A DNA stretch of 22,446 bases from Longimicrobium sp. GTDB taxonomy: Bacteria; Gemmatimonadota; Gemmatimonadetes; Longimicrobiales; Longimicrobiaceae. The stretch covers positions 1 through 22,446 of the forward strand of contig NZ_DASVSF010000025.1 of the NCBI RefSeq assembly GCF_036388275.1, written 5' to 3'. The first letter of the stretch is position 1; every line of letters begins with the position of its first letter. Below are positions 1 to 8,503 of this stretch, one piece after another. Made by a program: the position numbers and the translations under genes. The notes beneath the pieces are model-generated. The model was not told the DNA's origin and ran no database searches. It saw only the letters and a list, made by a program, of their open reading frames with translations.

Positions 1-1194
<1,194 letters not shown>

Positions 1195-1430
1195 CTGCGG
1201 ATACAGGAAACGATGGTGTGTGGAACGCGCACGGAGCCCCTCGCGCCCGGCGAAAGCGGCCGGCCGAGGGAAAACGCCGAACCCGCGGGTGGATTACGCC
1301 CGGCGGGGGCGGCTGGGCGCGCCGGCGAGCCGGCCGCCGCCCGCATGGCCGGCGAACCACGGCTCGATGCGGAGCGCGTGAGGAAAGCGGAGTTCGTGCG
1401 GCCGGCAGACGCGCGGCGGAGCGCCAGCCG

Positions 1431-1590
1431 CTACGCCCTCTCGTCCGGGTTCACCCGAGCGTGATGGGCGTCGATCACGTCCTGGGGCACCGGCCCGGTT
1501 ACCGGCTCAACCCGCGGCACCTTCACCTCCAGCCGCTTCGCGCGCGGACCACTCGGATCGTGCTCCACAAGGCGGAAACGCGCCCTTCAT
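1431..1590 (-). pseudogene. possible small protein gene, apparently frameshifted
   Basis: From a GTG at 1568 to TAG at 1431-1433 there is a 45-codon ORF with strongly coding-like codon use (38 of 45 third positions are G or C) and a non-repetitive product containing VKVPRVEPVTGPVPQDVIDA and ending ARVNPDERA. No ribosome site sits at that GTG and a TGA lies six codons upstream. In another frame an ATG at 1590 begins MKGAF. Removing one T from the TTT at 1576-1578 would join the two into a 52-residue protein. It may be a decayed gene, a sequencing error, a genuine short gene, or chance. I do not recognise the family. Confidence 0.25.
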
Positions 1591-1634
1591 CTCCCGCCTG
1601 GCAACCGACCGGGAAGTGGACGCGATCACATGGC

Positions 1635-1669
1635 GCCCAACCGCGCGGGATCCGGGTTGGGCTTTTGTT
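1635..1669 (+). terminator. intrinsic terminator-like hairpin facing the plus strand
   Basis: A perfect 8-bp stem (GCCCAACC at 1635-1642 pairing with GGTTGGGC at 1655-1662) with a 12-nt loop is followed on the plus strand by TTTTGTT (1663-1669). This is the layout of a rho-independent terminator. No plus-strand gene is recognisable before it. On the minus strand the same hairpin would lie in the leader of a transcript from the promoter at 1699-1728, but without a following U run. Confidence 0.55.
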
Positions 1670-1698
1670 CCCACGGTGTCTGAATGGTAACGATGCTG

Positions 1699-1728
1699 AT
1701 GATAACCCTCCGCATTATGTTTAGTCAA
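1699..1728 (-). promoter_or_regulatory. candidate sigma-70-type promoter for NRPS-3
   Basis: Reading the minus strand, TTGACT (1728-1723) and TATCAT (1704-1699) are separated by 18 bp. Each matches the bacterial -35 and -10 consensus at five of six positions. It sits in the most AT-rich part of the window and points toward NRPS-3. The start would fall near 1692, giving a leader of about 500 nt that contains the 1635-1662 hairpin and the small ORF. It is a consensus match only and other sigma factors are possible. Confidence 0.45.
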
Positions 1729-1734
1729 CGTTCC

Positions 1735-1754
1735 ACTCCGGAAAAAGTCGGAGT
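1735..1754. repeat. short inverted repeat beside the candidate promoter
   Basis: ACTCCG (1735-1740) and CGGAGT (1749-1754) are perfect inverted copies flanking an 8-nt A-rich loop. The repeat lies directly upstream of the -35 element at 1723-1728 on the minus strand. It could be an operator or a small hairpin. It has no U tract that would make it a terminator for minus-strand transcripts. Confidence 0.35.
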
Positions 1755-1871
1755 AAAACGTGTTGGAATCTGACGTTACGCAAGCTGGGACCTGCCGGCC
1801 GGCGCGGTCCCGCCGAGCCGGTGCATGGAGCGCTGCCGAGAACGGAGGAGGCGGCACACTACGGGAGGAAT

Positions 1872-1911
1872 CCGCGCAGGTTAACGTCCGAATAGGATCG
1901 TGCCTGCGCGG
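1872..1911. repeat. 9-bp inverted repeat with 22-nt spacer
   Basis: CCGCGCAGG (1872-1880) and CCTGCGCGG (1903-1911) are perfect reverse complements around a less GC-rich 22-nt spacer, about 120 bp past the NRPS-2 stop. It could form a stem-loop that ends or protects the NRPS-2 transcript, or a wide-spaced operator. No T run follows on either strand, so a classical intrinsic terminator is unlikely. Confidence 0.45.
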
Positions 1912-2029
1912 GCTGACTCATCCATGGCGGCTCCGTTTCCCAAGCGCCCCGCGACCCCTGCCCCCGTTCGCCCCCCGTCACGCGGCCGCGACGCGACGCT
2001 CCGTTGCGGCCAGGAGCGACCGTGGGAGC

Positions 2030-5000
2030 TCATGCGAGGGGGGAGCGGCGGAGGAGCGCGAGCATCTCCGCCATCTCCTCCGGGTCCACCTGGCCGAGCT
2101 CGGCGTCCATCACTTCCAGGGCAGCGTCTACGCGGGCGGCCATCTCCGCCACCGTGGGTTCGTCGAAGATCGTCCGCACCGGCACCTCGACCCCGAACAC
2201 CTGCTGCACCCGCGCGACCGCGAGCGTGGCCAGCAGCGAGTGGCCCCCCAGGTCGAAGAAGCTCTCCGCCACCCCCACCCGGTCCAGGTGCAGCACCTCC
2301 GCCCAGATCCCCGCCAGCGCCTCCTCGGTCGGCGTGCGCGGCGCTACGTAGCCCTCCTCGGCGGGGGCGAAGTCCGGCGCCGGCAGCGCCTTGCGGTCCA
2401 GCTTTCCATTCGGCGTCAGCGGGAACGCGTCCAGCACCACGACCGCCGACGGCACCATGTACTCCGGGAGTTCGCGGAGCAGGTGCTCGCGCAGGGCGCC
2501 CGCCTCCACGTTGCCCACCACGTACGCCACCAGCTGCTTCTCACCGGCCACGTCGTCGCGGGCCACGACCACGCTTTCGGAGACTCCCTCGCTCCGCCGC
2601 AGCACGCCCTCGATCTCGCCCGGCTCGATCCGGAACCCGCGCACCTTGACCTGCGCGTCTACCCGCCCCAGGAACTCCAGCTCGCCCCGGGCCGACCACC
2701 GCACCCGGTCGCCCGTGCGGTACAACCGCCCTCCCGCCGCTCCGAACGCGTCAGGGACGAAGCGCTCCGCCGTCAGCGCCGGCCGGCCGGCGTAGCCGCG
2801 GGTTACGCCGGCGCCTCCCACGTACAGCTCGCCCGCCACACCCACCGGCACCAGCTCTCCACGCCTGTCGAGCACGTACGCGCGGGTGTTGGCCACCGGG
2901 CGCCCGATGGGGGGCCGCCCGCCGCCCGGAGCGCACACCGCGGTGGTGGACCAGATGGTGGCCTCGGTGGGCCCGTACAGGTTGAAGAAGCGGCGCTCCG
3001 GGGCCCAGCGCTCCACCAGCTCGGCCGGGCACGCCTCGCCCGCGGTCAGCAGCGTGCGGAGCGCCGGCAGCTCCGACGTGGGCAGCACGGCGAGCGCGGA
3101 GGGCGGCAGGGTGGCTACGGTGACCTCCTCGTCGTGGAGGAAGCGGACGAGGTCGGGTCCCGGGGCCAGGGTCTCGCGCGTCCCCAGCACCAGCGTGGCG
3201 CCGGCGGCCAGGGCCATCACCATCTCGAACACCGAAGCGTCGAAGCTGGGCGAGGCGAACTGGAGCACCCGGTCGCCGGCCTCCACGCCCAGGTCGCGCG
3301 CGTGCCCCCGGGCCACGTTGGCGAGCCCCCGGTGCGGCACCAGCACGCCCTTGGGGCGGCCGGTGGAGCCGGAGGTGTAGATGACGTACGCCAGGTTCTC
3401 GGGGAGCACGCCGGCGGCGGGCGCCTGCGCGCTCTCGGCCTCGATGCGCTCGCGCTCGGCGTCGAGGCAGACGACCTCGGCGGCGTGGGGCGGCAGCCCC
3501 TCCGGCAGGGGACGGCGGGTGAGCAGGAGCCGGGCACCCGAGTCGGCGAGCATGAAGGCCAGCCGCTCGGCCGGGTACGCCGGGTCCAGCGGCACCCAGG
3601 CGCCGCCGGCCTTGAGCACGGCCAGGATGGCCACGACCAGCTCCGTGCCGCGCTCCAGGCAGATGCCCACGCGGGTTTCCGGGCCCACCCCGCGGCGCCG
3701 CAGGTGGTTCGCCAGCCGGTTGGCGGCGTGGTCCAGCTCGCGGTAGGTGAGCGCCGCGCCGTCGAAGCGGACCGCGGCCGCGTCCGGCGTCTCCGTCGCC
3801 CGGGCTTCGAACAGCTCGTGGATGCACCGGTCCGCCGGATACTCCGCGTCGGTCCGGTTCCACTCCTCCACCACCAGGCCGCGCTCTTCGGCCGAAAGCA
3901 GCTCCAGCCGCGAGAGCCGCACGTCCGCGTTCGCGGCGGCCTGCTCCAGCACCCGCTCCAGGTGCCGCACCATGCGCTCGATGGTGGCGCGCTCGAAGAG
4001 GTCGGTGCTGTAGGTCACCCCGCCGCGCAGGCCCTGGGGGGTCGTAAGGAGCGTCAGGGCCAGATCGAGCTTGGCGACCCCGAGCTCCGCTCCGACTCCC
4101 TGGAGGCTCAGCTCCGCGAGCCCGCTGCCGGTGCCCTGGGCGTCGTCCATCGTGAACGACGCCTGGAAGATCGGCGCGTGGCTCCGGGACCGCTCCGGCT
4201 GCAGCTCGGCCACCAGGCGCTCGAAGGGAAGCTCCTGGTGCTCGTACGCGCCCAGCGTGGCCTCGCGCACCCGGCCCAGCAGCTCGCGGAAGCTGGGGTC
4301 TCCCGAGAGGTCGGTGCGCAGCACCATCGTGTTGACGAAGAAGCCGATCAGCTCCTCCACCTCCGCGCGCGTGCGCCCGGCGGTCGGGCTCCCCACCACC
4401 ACGTCCTCGCTCCCGGAATATCTCGAAAGCAGCACCTGGTAGGCAGACAGCAGCGTCATGTACAGCGTCGCGCCCTCGCTGCGCCCCAGCGCCTGCAGCC
4501 GCTCCTGCAGCTGGAGCGGGAGCTGCACCGGAACCATCGCGCCCCGGTACGTCTGCGCCGGCGGGCGGGGATGGTCCGCGGGCAGCTCCAGCAGCTCCGG
4601 GGCGCCCGCCAGGCGCTCCCGCCAGTACGCCAGCTGCCTGTCCAGCACCTCGCCCGCGAACTGCTCGCGCTGCCACACCGCGTAATCGGCGTACTGCACC
4701 GACAGCTCCGGCAGCGGCGACTCCCCGCCCCCGCGGTACGCCGTGTACAGCGCCGACAGCTCGCGGAAGAGCACCCCCATGCTCCACCCGTCGCTCACGA
4801 TGTGGTGCATCCCCACAAGCAGCACGTGCTCATCGGCGCCCAGCCGCAGCAGCGCCGCGCGGAAGAGCGGGCCCGCCGCAAGGTCGAAGGGCCGTGCCGC
4901 CTCCTCGCCGGCGCGCCGGCTGACCTTCGCCTCGCGATCGGCCTCGCCGAGCCCCGACAGGTCCTCCACCGGCAGGGCGAATCCGCCGACCGGGGCCACC

Positions 5001-8000
5001 ACCTGCACCGGCGCGCCGTCCACCTCGGCGAAGACCGTCCGCAGCGCCTCGTGACGCCGGACGATCTCGCCCAGCGCCCGCTCCAGCGCCGCCACGTCCA
5101 GTGCACCTCCCAGGCGCACCGCCACGGGGACGTTGTAGGCGGCGCTCCCCGGCTCCAGCTGGTCCATGAACCAGAGCCGCTCCTGCGCGAAGGAGAGCGG
5201 CAGCGCCCCCGTGCGCTCGGCGGGCACCACCGGCGGCAGCGCCGGCAGCCCGGCGCGGCGCACCTCCTCCACCCGCACGGCCAGTTCCGCCACCGTGGGC
5301 CCCTCGAAGACGGCGCGCAGCGGCACGACGGCGCCCAGCGCGTTCTGCACCCGCGCCAGGAGCCGCGTCACCAGCAGCGAGTGCCCGCCGAGCGCGAAGA
5401 AGTCGTCCTCCACCCCCACCCGCTCCACCCCCAGCACCTCCGCCCAGATCCCCGCCAGCACCTCTTCCACGGGGGTGCGCGGCGCCACGTACCGGTCCGC
5501 GCCGGCCGCGTACTCGGGCACGGGCAGCGCCTTGCGGTCCACCTTGCCGTTCGGGGTCAGCGGCAGCCGCTCCAGGGCGACGATCGCCTGCGGCACCATG
5601 TACTCCGGCAGCCCCTGGCGCAGGTGCGCGCGCAGCCCGTCCGGATCCACCGTGCCCACCACGTACGCCACCAGCCGCTTGTCGCCCGGCTGGTCCTCGC
5701 GCATCATCACCCGGGCCTCGCGCACCCCGGGATACGCCGCGATCGCCGCCTCCACCTCGCCCGGCTCGATGCGGAAGCCGCGGATCTTCACCTGGTCGTC
5801 CAGGCGGCCCATGAACTCCAGCTTCCCCTCCGCCCGCCACCGCGCCCGGTCGCCGGTCCGGTACATCCGCGCGCCTGGCTCCGCGGCGAACGGGTCGGGG
5901 ACGAAGCGCTCCGCCGTCAGCCCCGGCCGGCCCAGGTAGCCGCGCACCACGCCCTCGCCCCCGATGCACAGGTCGCCGGGAACGCCCACCGGGAGCGGCT
6001 CGCCCGCCGGGTCGAGGACGTAGGCGCGCGCGTTCGGGATCGGCCGCCCGATCAGCACGGTGGGCGCGTCCTCCGCCACCTCCTCCACCTCCTCGAGCGT
6101 GCACCACACGGTCGCCTCGGTGGGCCCGTACTCGTGCAGCACGCGGGCGGGCTTCCCCTGGCGCAGCATCGCCCGCACGCTCTCGGTTCCCACGGCCTCG
6201 GCCCCGAACACCAACTGGCGCAGGGTGGCATAGATGTCCACCTGCTCCCGCACGTGCTGGTTGAAGAGCGCGGCGGTCTGGTAGAGGTGCGTAATCCCCT
6301 GCTCGCGCAGCGCCTGCCCCAGCAGCGGCGCGGAAAGGAGGACGTCGCGGTCGATGCCCACCAGCGCGGCCCCGTTCAGCAGCGCGCCCCAGATCTCGAA
6401 CACGGCGGCGTCGAAGCTCGCGTTCGACGCCTGCGCCACGCGGTCGCCGGGGCCGATCGGCATCGTCCCGGGGAGGCCCGATGCGTACTGCACCACCTCG
6501 CGGTGGGCCATCATCACGCCCTTCGGCCGTCCCGTGCTCCCGCTGGTGTAGAAGACGTAGGCGAGGTTTTCCGCCGACGCGTTCGTCGAGGGAGGATGAT
6601 CGGGCCCGGCGGCGAGCCCCTCCGCCAGCTGGTCCAGGCGGACGACGTGGAGACCCGTGGGGGCGGCGAGCTCGCCGTCGCTCAGCAGGACGCGGACGCC
6701 GCTGTCGGCCAGCATGAGCTCCATCCGCTCGGCCGGGTAGCTGGTGTCGACGGGAACGCAGCAGCCCCCGGCCTTGAGCACGGCCAAGGTGGCGACCACG
6801 TTCTCTACGCTGCGCTCCAGCCGCAGGCCGACGCGGCTCTCCGGCCCCGCGCCCAACGCGGCCAGGTGGTGCGCCAGCCGGTTGGCGCGCGCGTCCAGCT
6901 CCCGGTACGTCAGCGCCTCCGTGCCCCAGGCCAGCGCCGCCGCGTCGGGCGTGCGTTCGGCCTGCGCCTCGAAGAGCTGGTGGATGCAGGCGTTCCGCGG
7001 ATACTCCGCCTCGGTGCGGTTCCACTCCACGACGACCCGGGCGCGCTCCTCCGGCCCGGCGAGCGCCAGGCGCGAAAGGCGCGCGTCCGGGTCGGCGGCC
7101 ACCTGCTCCAGCACCCGCGCCAGGTGGCCGATCATCCGCTCGATCGTCCCGCGATCGAAGAGATCGGTGCTGTAGATCAGTCCGCCACGCAGCCCCTGGG
7201 GAGTCGCCACGAGCTCCAGGGAAAGATCGAACTGGGCGCTCACGTGGTCCGCCTCGACCGCGCCCACGCTCAGCCCCTGCAGCGCGCTTCCCTGGCCCCC
7301 ACCCGCCTTCTGCAGCTCGAAGTTCACCTGGAAGAGCGGCGAGTGGCTCAACGACCGTTCCGGCTGCAGCTCGGCCACCAGCTTCTCGAACGGCACCTCC
7401 TGGTTCGCGAACGCGCCCAGCGTCACCTCGCGCACCCGCCGCAGGGTCTCACGGAAGCCGGGGTCGCCCGAAAGGTCGGTGCGCAGCACCAGGCTGTTGA
7501 CGAAAAAGCCGATCAGCTCCTCGACCTCCTTTCGCGTGCGCCCCGCGATGGAGCTGCCCACGACGACGTCCGTGCTCCCGCTGTACCTGGAGAGCAGCAC
7601 CTGGAAGGCACCCAGCAGCGTCATGTACAGCGTGGCGCCCTCGCCGCGCCCCAGCGCCTGCAGCCGCTCCGTCAGCTCCGCGGAAAGCTCCACCGGCACC
7701 GTGGCGCCGCGGTACGTCTGCACCGCCGGGCGCGGATGGTCCGCCGGCAGCTCCAGCAGCTCCGGCGCGCCCGCCAAGCGCTCCTTCCAGTACGCCAGCT
7801 GCGGGTTCAGCACCCCGCCATCCAGCTGCTCGTGCTGCCACACCGCGTAGTCGGCGTACTGCACCGCCAGCTCCGGCAGCGGCGACGCACGCCCCTCGCG
7901 GTACGCCGCGTACAGCGCCGACAGCTCGCGCAGGAGCACCCCCATGCTCCACCCGTCGCTGACGATGTGGTGCATGGACACCAGCAGCACGTGCTCCTCA

Positions 8001-8503
8001 GGCCCCAGCCGCAGCAGCCCCGCACGGAAGAGCGGGCCCGTCGCGAGGTCGAAGGGCCGGGCCGCCTCCTCCCCCACCCGGCGCCTGGCCGCCGCCTCGC
8101 GGTCCGCGTCGCCCAGCCCCGACAGGTCCTCCACCGGCAGGATGAACCCGCCGAACGGCGCGACCGCCTGCACCGGCTCGCCGTCCGCCTCGGCGAAGAC
8201 CGTCCGTAGCGCCTCGTGGCGCCGAACGATCTCCCCCAGCGCCTGCTCCAGCGCCGCCTGGTGCAGCGCGCCGCGCAGCCGCACGGCGTTGGGAAGGTTG
8301 TAGAAGGCGTTCCCCGGCTCCATGCGGTCCAGGAACCACAGGCGCCGCTGCGAAAACGAGAGCGGCGCCGGCCCCCCGCCGCGCGCGGGAATGGGGGCGG
8401 GCTCCGCGGCCGGGGAGGCCGCGGAGGGTTGTGCGCGCCGCATGTCCAGCAGCTTGCGCTGCGCGGGCGTCAGCTTCGCCAGGCGATCGGTCAGTTCAGT
8501 CAT
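2030..8503 (-). CDS. NRPS-2, two-module peptide synthetase C-A-T-C-A-T
   Basis: A 2157-residue NRPS that elongates the chain handed over by the PKS. Domains by residue: short helical leader 1-30, C 35-490 (HHIVSDGW near 178), A 505-1000, T 1010-1075 (phosphopantetheine Ser near 1042), C 1090-1550 (HHIVSDGW near 1233), A 1560-2045, T 2055-2125 (Ser near 2089), then an acidic amphipathic tail (MDAELGQVDPEEMAEML) to the stop at 2030. There is no thioesterase, reductase or epimerase, so the peptide must pass on, presumably to NRPS-3. ATG 8503 is chosen because GAAGAGAG lies just upstream at good spacing. A TTG at 8518 is in frame but less likely. The start overlaps the PKS stop by 8 bp, indicating translational coupling. 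The tail may act as a docking helix, but that is inference. Confidence 0.96.
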   Translation of the reverse strand: MTELTDRLAKLTPAQRKLLDMRRAQPSAASPAAEPAPIPARGGGPAPLSFSQRRLWFLDRMEPGNAFYNLPNAVRLRGALHQAALEQALGEIVRRHEALRTVFAEADGEPVQAVAPFGGFILPVEDLSGLGDADREAAARRRVGEEAARPFDLATGPLFRAGLLRLGPEEHVLLVSMHHIVSDGWSMGVLLRELSALYAAYREGRASPLPELAVQYADYAVWQHEQLDGGVLNPQLAYWKERLAGAPELLELPADHPRPAVQTYRGATVPVELSAELTERLQALGRGEGATLYMTLLGAFQVLLSRYSGSTDVVVGSSIAGRTRKEVEELIGFFVNSLVLRTDLSGDPGFRETLRRVREVTLGAFANQEVPFEKLVAELQPERSLSHSPLFQVNFELQKAGGGQGSALQGLSVGAVEADHVSAQFDLSLELVATPQGLRGGLIYSTDLFDRGTIERMIGHLARVLEQVAADPDARLSRLALAGPEERARVVVEWNRTEAEYPRNACIHQLFEAQAERTPDAAALAWGTEALTYRELDARANRLAHHLAALGAGPESRVGLRLERSVENVVATLAVLKAGGCCVPVDTSYPAERMELMLADSGVRVLLSDGELAAPTGLHVVRLDQLAEGLAAGPDHPPSTNASAENLAYVFYTSGSTGRPKGVMMAHREVVQYASGLPGTMPIGPGDRVAQASNASFDAAVFEIWGALLNGAALVGIDRDVLLSAPLLGQALREQGITHLYQTAALFNQHVREQVDIYATLRQLVFGAEAVGTESVRAMLRQGKPARVLHEYGPTEATVWCTLEEVEEVAEDAPTVLIGRPIPNARAYVLDPAGEPLPVGVPGDLCIGGEGVVRGYLGRPGLTAERFVPDPFAAEPGARMYRTGDRARWRAEGKLEFMGRLDDQVKIRGFRIEPGEVEAAIAAYPGVREARVMMREDQPGDKRLVAYVVGTVDPDGLRAHLRQGLPEYMVPQAIVALERLPLTPNGKVDRKALPVPEYAAGADRYVAPRTPVEEVLAGIWAEVLGVERVGVEDDFFALGGHSLLVTRLLARVQNALGAVVPLRAVFEGPTVAELAVRVEEVRRAGLPALPPVVPAERTGALPLSFAQERLWFMDQLEPGSAAYNVPVAVRLGGALDVAALERALGEIVRRHEALRTVFAEVDGAPVQVVAPVGGFALPVEDLSGLGEADREAKVSRRAGEEAARPFDLAAGPLFRAALLRLGADEHVLLVGMHHIVSDGWSMGVLFRELSALYTAYRGGGESPLPELSVQYADYAVWQREQFAGEVLDRQLAYWRERLAGAPELLELPADHPRPPAQTYRGAMVPVQLPLQLQERLQALGRSEGATLYMTLLSAYQVLLSRYSGSEDVVVGSPTAGRTRAEVEELIGFFVNTMVLRTDLSGDPSFRELLGRVREATLGAYEHQELPFERLVAELQPERSRSHAPIFQASFTMDDAQGTGSGLAELSLQGVGAELGVAKLDLALTLLTTPQGLRGGVTYSTDLFERATIERMVRHLERVLEQAAANADVRLSRLELLSAEERGLVVEEWNRTDAEYPADRCIHELFEARATETPDAAAVRFDGAALTYRELDHAANRLANHLRRRGVGPETRVGICLERGTELVVAILAVLKAGGAWVPLDPAYPAERLAFMLADSGARLLLTRRPLPEGLPPHAAEVVCLDAERERIEAESAQAPAAGVLPENLAYVIYTSGSTGRPKGVLVPHRGLANVARGHARDLGVEAGDRVLQFASPSFDASVFEMVMALAAGATLVLGTRETLAPGPDLVRFLHDEEVTVATLPPSALAVLPTSELPALRTLLTAGEACPAELVERWAPERRFFNLYGPTEATIWSTTAVCAPGGGRPPIGRPVANTRAYVLDRRGELVPVGVAGELYVGGAGVTRGYAGRPALTAERFVPDAFGAAGGRLYRTGDRVRWSARGELEFLGRVDAQVKVRGFRIEPGEIEGVLRRSEGVSESVVVARDDVAGEKQLVAYVVGNVEAGALREHLLRELPEYMVPSAVVVLDAFPLTPNGKLDRKALPAPDFAPAEEGYVAPRTPTEEALAGIWAEVLHLDRVGVAESFFDLGGHSLLATLAVARVQQVFGVEVPVRTIFDEPTVAEMAARVDAALEVMDAELGQVDPEEMAEMLALLRRSPLA
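2110..5250 (-). other. module 7 of the visible line: C-A-T, substrate uncertain
   Basis: The C domain (about 5240-3850) has HHIVSDGW (His codons 4802-4807). The A domain (about 3825-2360) has YTSGSTG and YGPTEATIW. Its code by hand alignment is D-A-F-T-L-A-L-I-W-K. Thr278 and Ala301 recall aromatic-activating pockets (GrsA DAWTIAAICK), but the match is partial, so aromatic or bulky hydrophobic is only a guess. The carrier Ser codon is at 2237-2239. This is the last carrier of the protein and is not followed by a release domain. Confidence 0.85.
5260..8400 (-). other. module 6 of the visible line: C-A-T, substrate uncertain
   Basis: The C domain (about 8395-7035) should accept the beta-keto chain from the PKS ACP. 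It has HHIVSDGW (His codons 7967-7972) and LIGFFVN. The A domain (about 7000-5500) has YTSGSTG, YGPTE, YRTGD and NGK core motifs. Aligned by eye to GrsA-PheA, its ten-residue code reads D-A-F-Y-L-F-E-V-W-K. I cannot assign it and guess a hydrophobic residue. The adenylation core is unusual in reading VPVDTSYP where the other visible N-terminal A cores have VPLDP. It shares the FEIWGALLNG and LYQT signatures with module 1. The carrier Ser codon is at 5378-5380. Confidence 0.85.
8496..8503 (-). promoter_or_regulatory. ATGACTGA stop-start overlap, PKS to NRPS-2
   Basis: The NRPS-2 ATG (8503-8501) lies before the PKS TGA (8498-8496) in a different frame, so the genes share eight bases. The purine-rich sequence GAAGAGAG inside the PKS 3' end sits at normal spacing to act as the NRPS-2 ribosome site. 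This supports coupled translation and stoichiometric production of the two partner proteins. Confidence 0.8.

Larger units (their letters stand above)
1195..2029. other. 835-bp intergenic region between NRPS-2 and NRPS-3
   Basis: This is the only long non-coding stretch in the window. Reading along the transcribed (minus) strand from the NRPS-2 stop it holds a GC-rich segment, a 9-bp-arm inverted repeat (1872-1911), an AT-richer patch (about 1680-1790) with a second small hairpin and a promoter-like sequence, a strong hairpin (1635-1662), a possible small ORF (1431-1590), and about 235 bp of GC-rich sequence with nothing I can name before the NRPS-3 start. The gap contrasts with the tight spacing of the other genes and suggests that NRPS-3 has its own transcription start. 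Confidence 0.7.

Noticed and set aside
1507..1857. Minus-strand open frame of 116 codons in the intergenic gap
   Set aside because: It spans the AT-rich promoter-like patch, has mixed composition and no ribosome site. Only its last part near 1590 overlaps something coding-like, and that is listed separately with low confidence.
2030..2120. A thioesterase or reductase release domain at the end of NRPS-2
   Set aside because: After the last carrier only about 30 acidic helical residues remain. There is no GxSxG and no Rossmann fold.
1760..8209. Very long open frame on the plus strand (over 2100 codons)
   Set aside because: It is the antisense of NRPS-2. Its translation is Arg/His/Gln/Leu-rich with no domain motifs, while the minus strand carries complete C, A and T motifs. 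High GC leaves antisense frames open.
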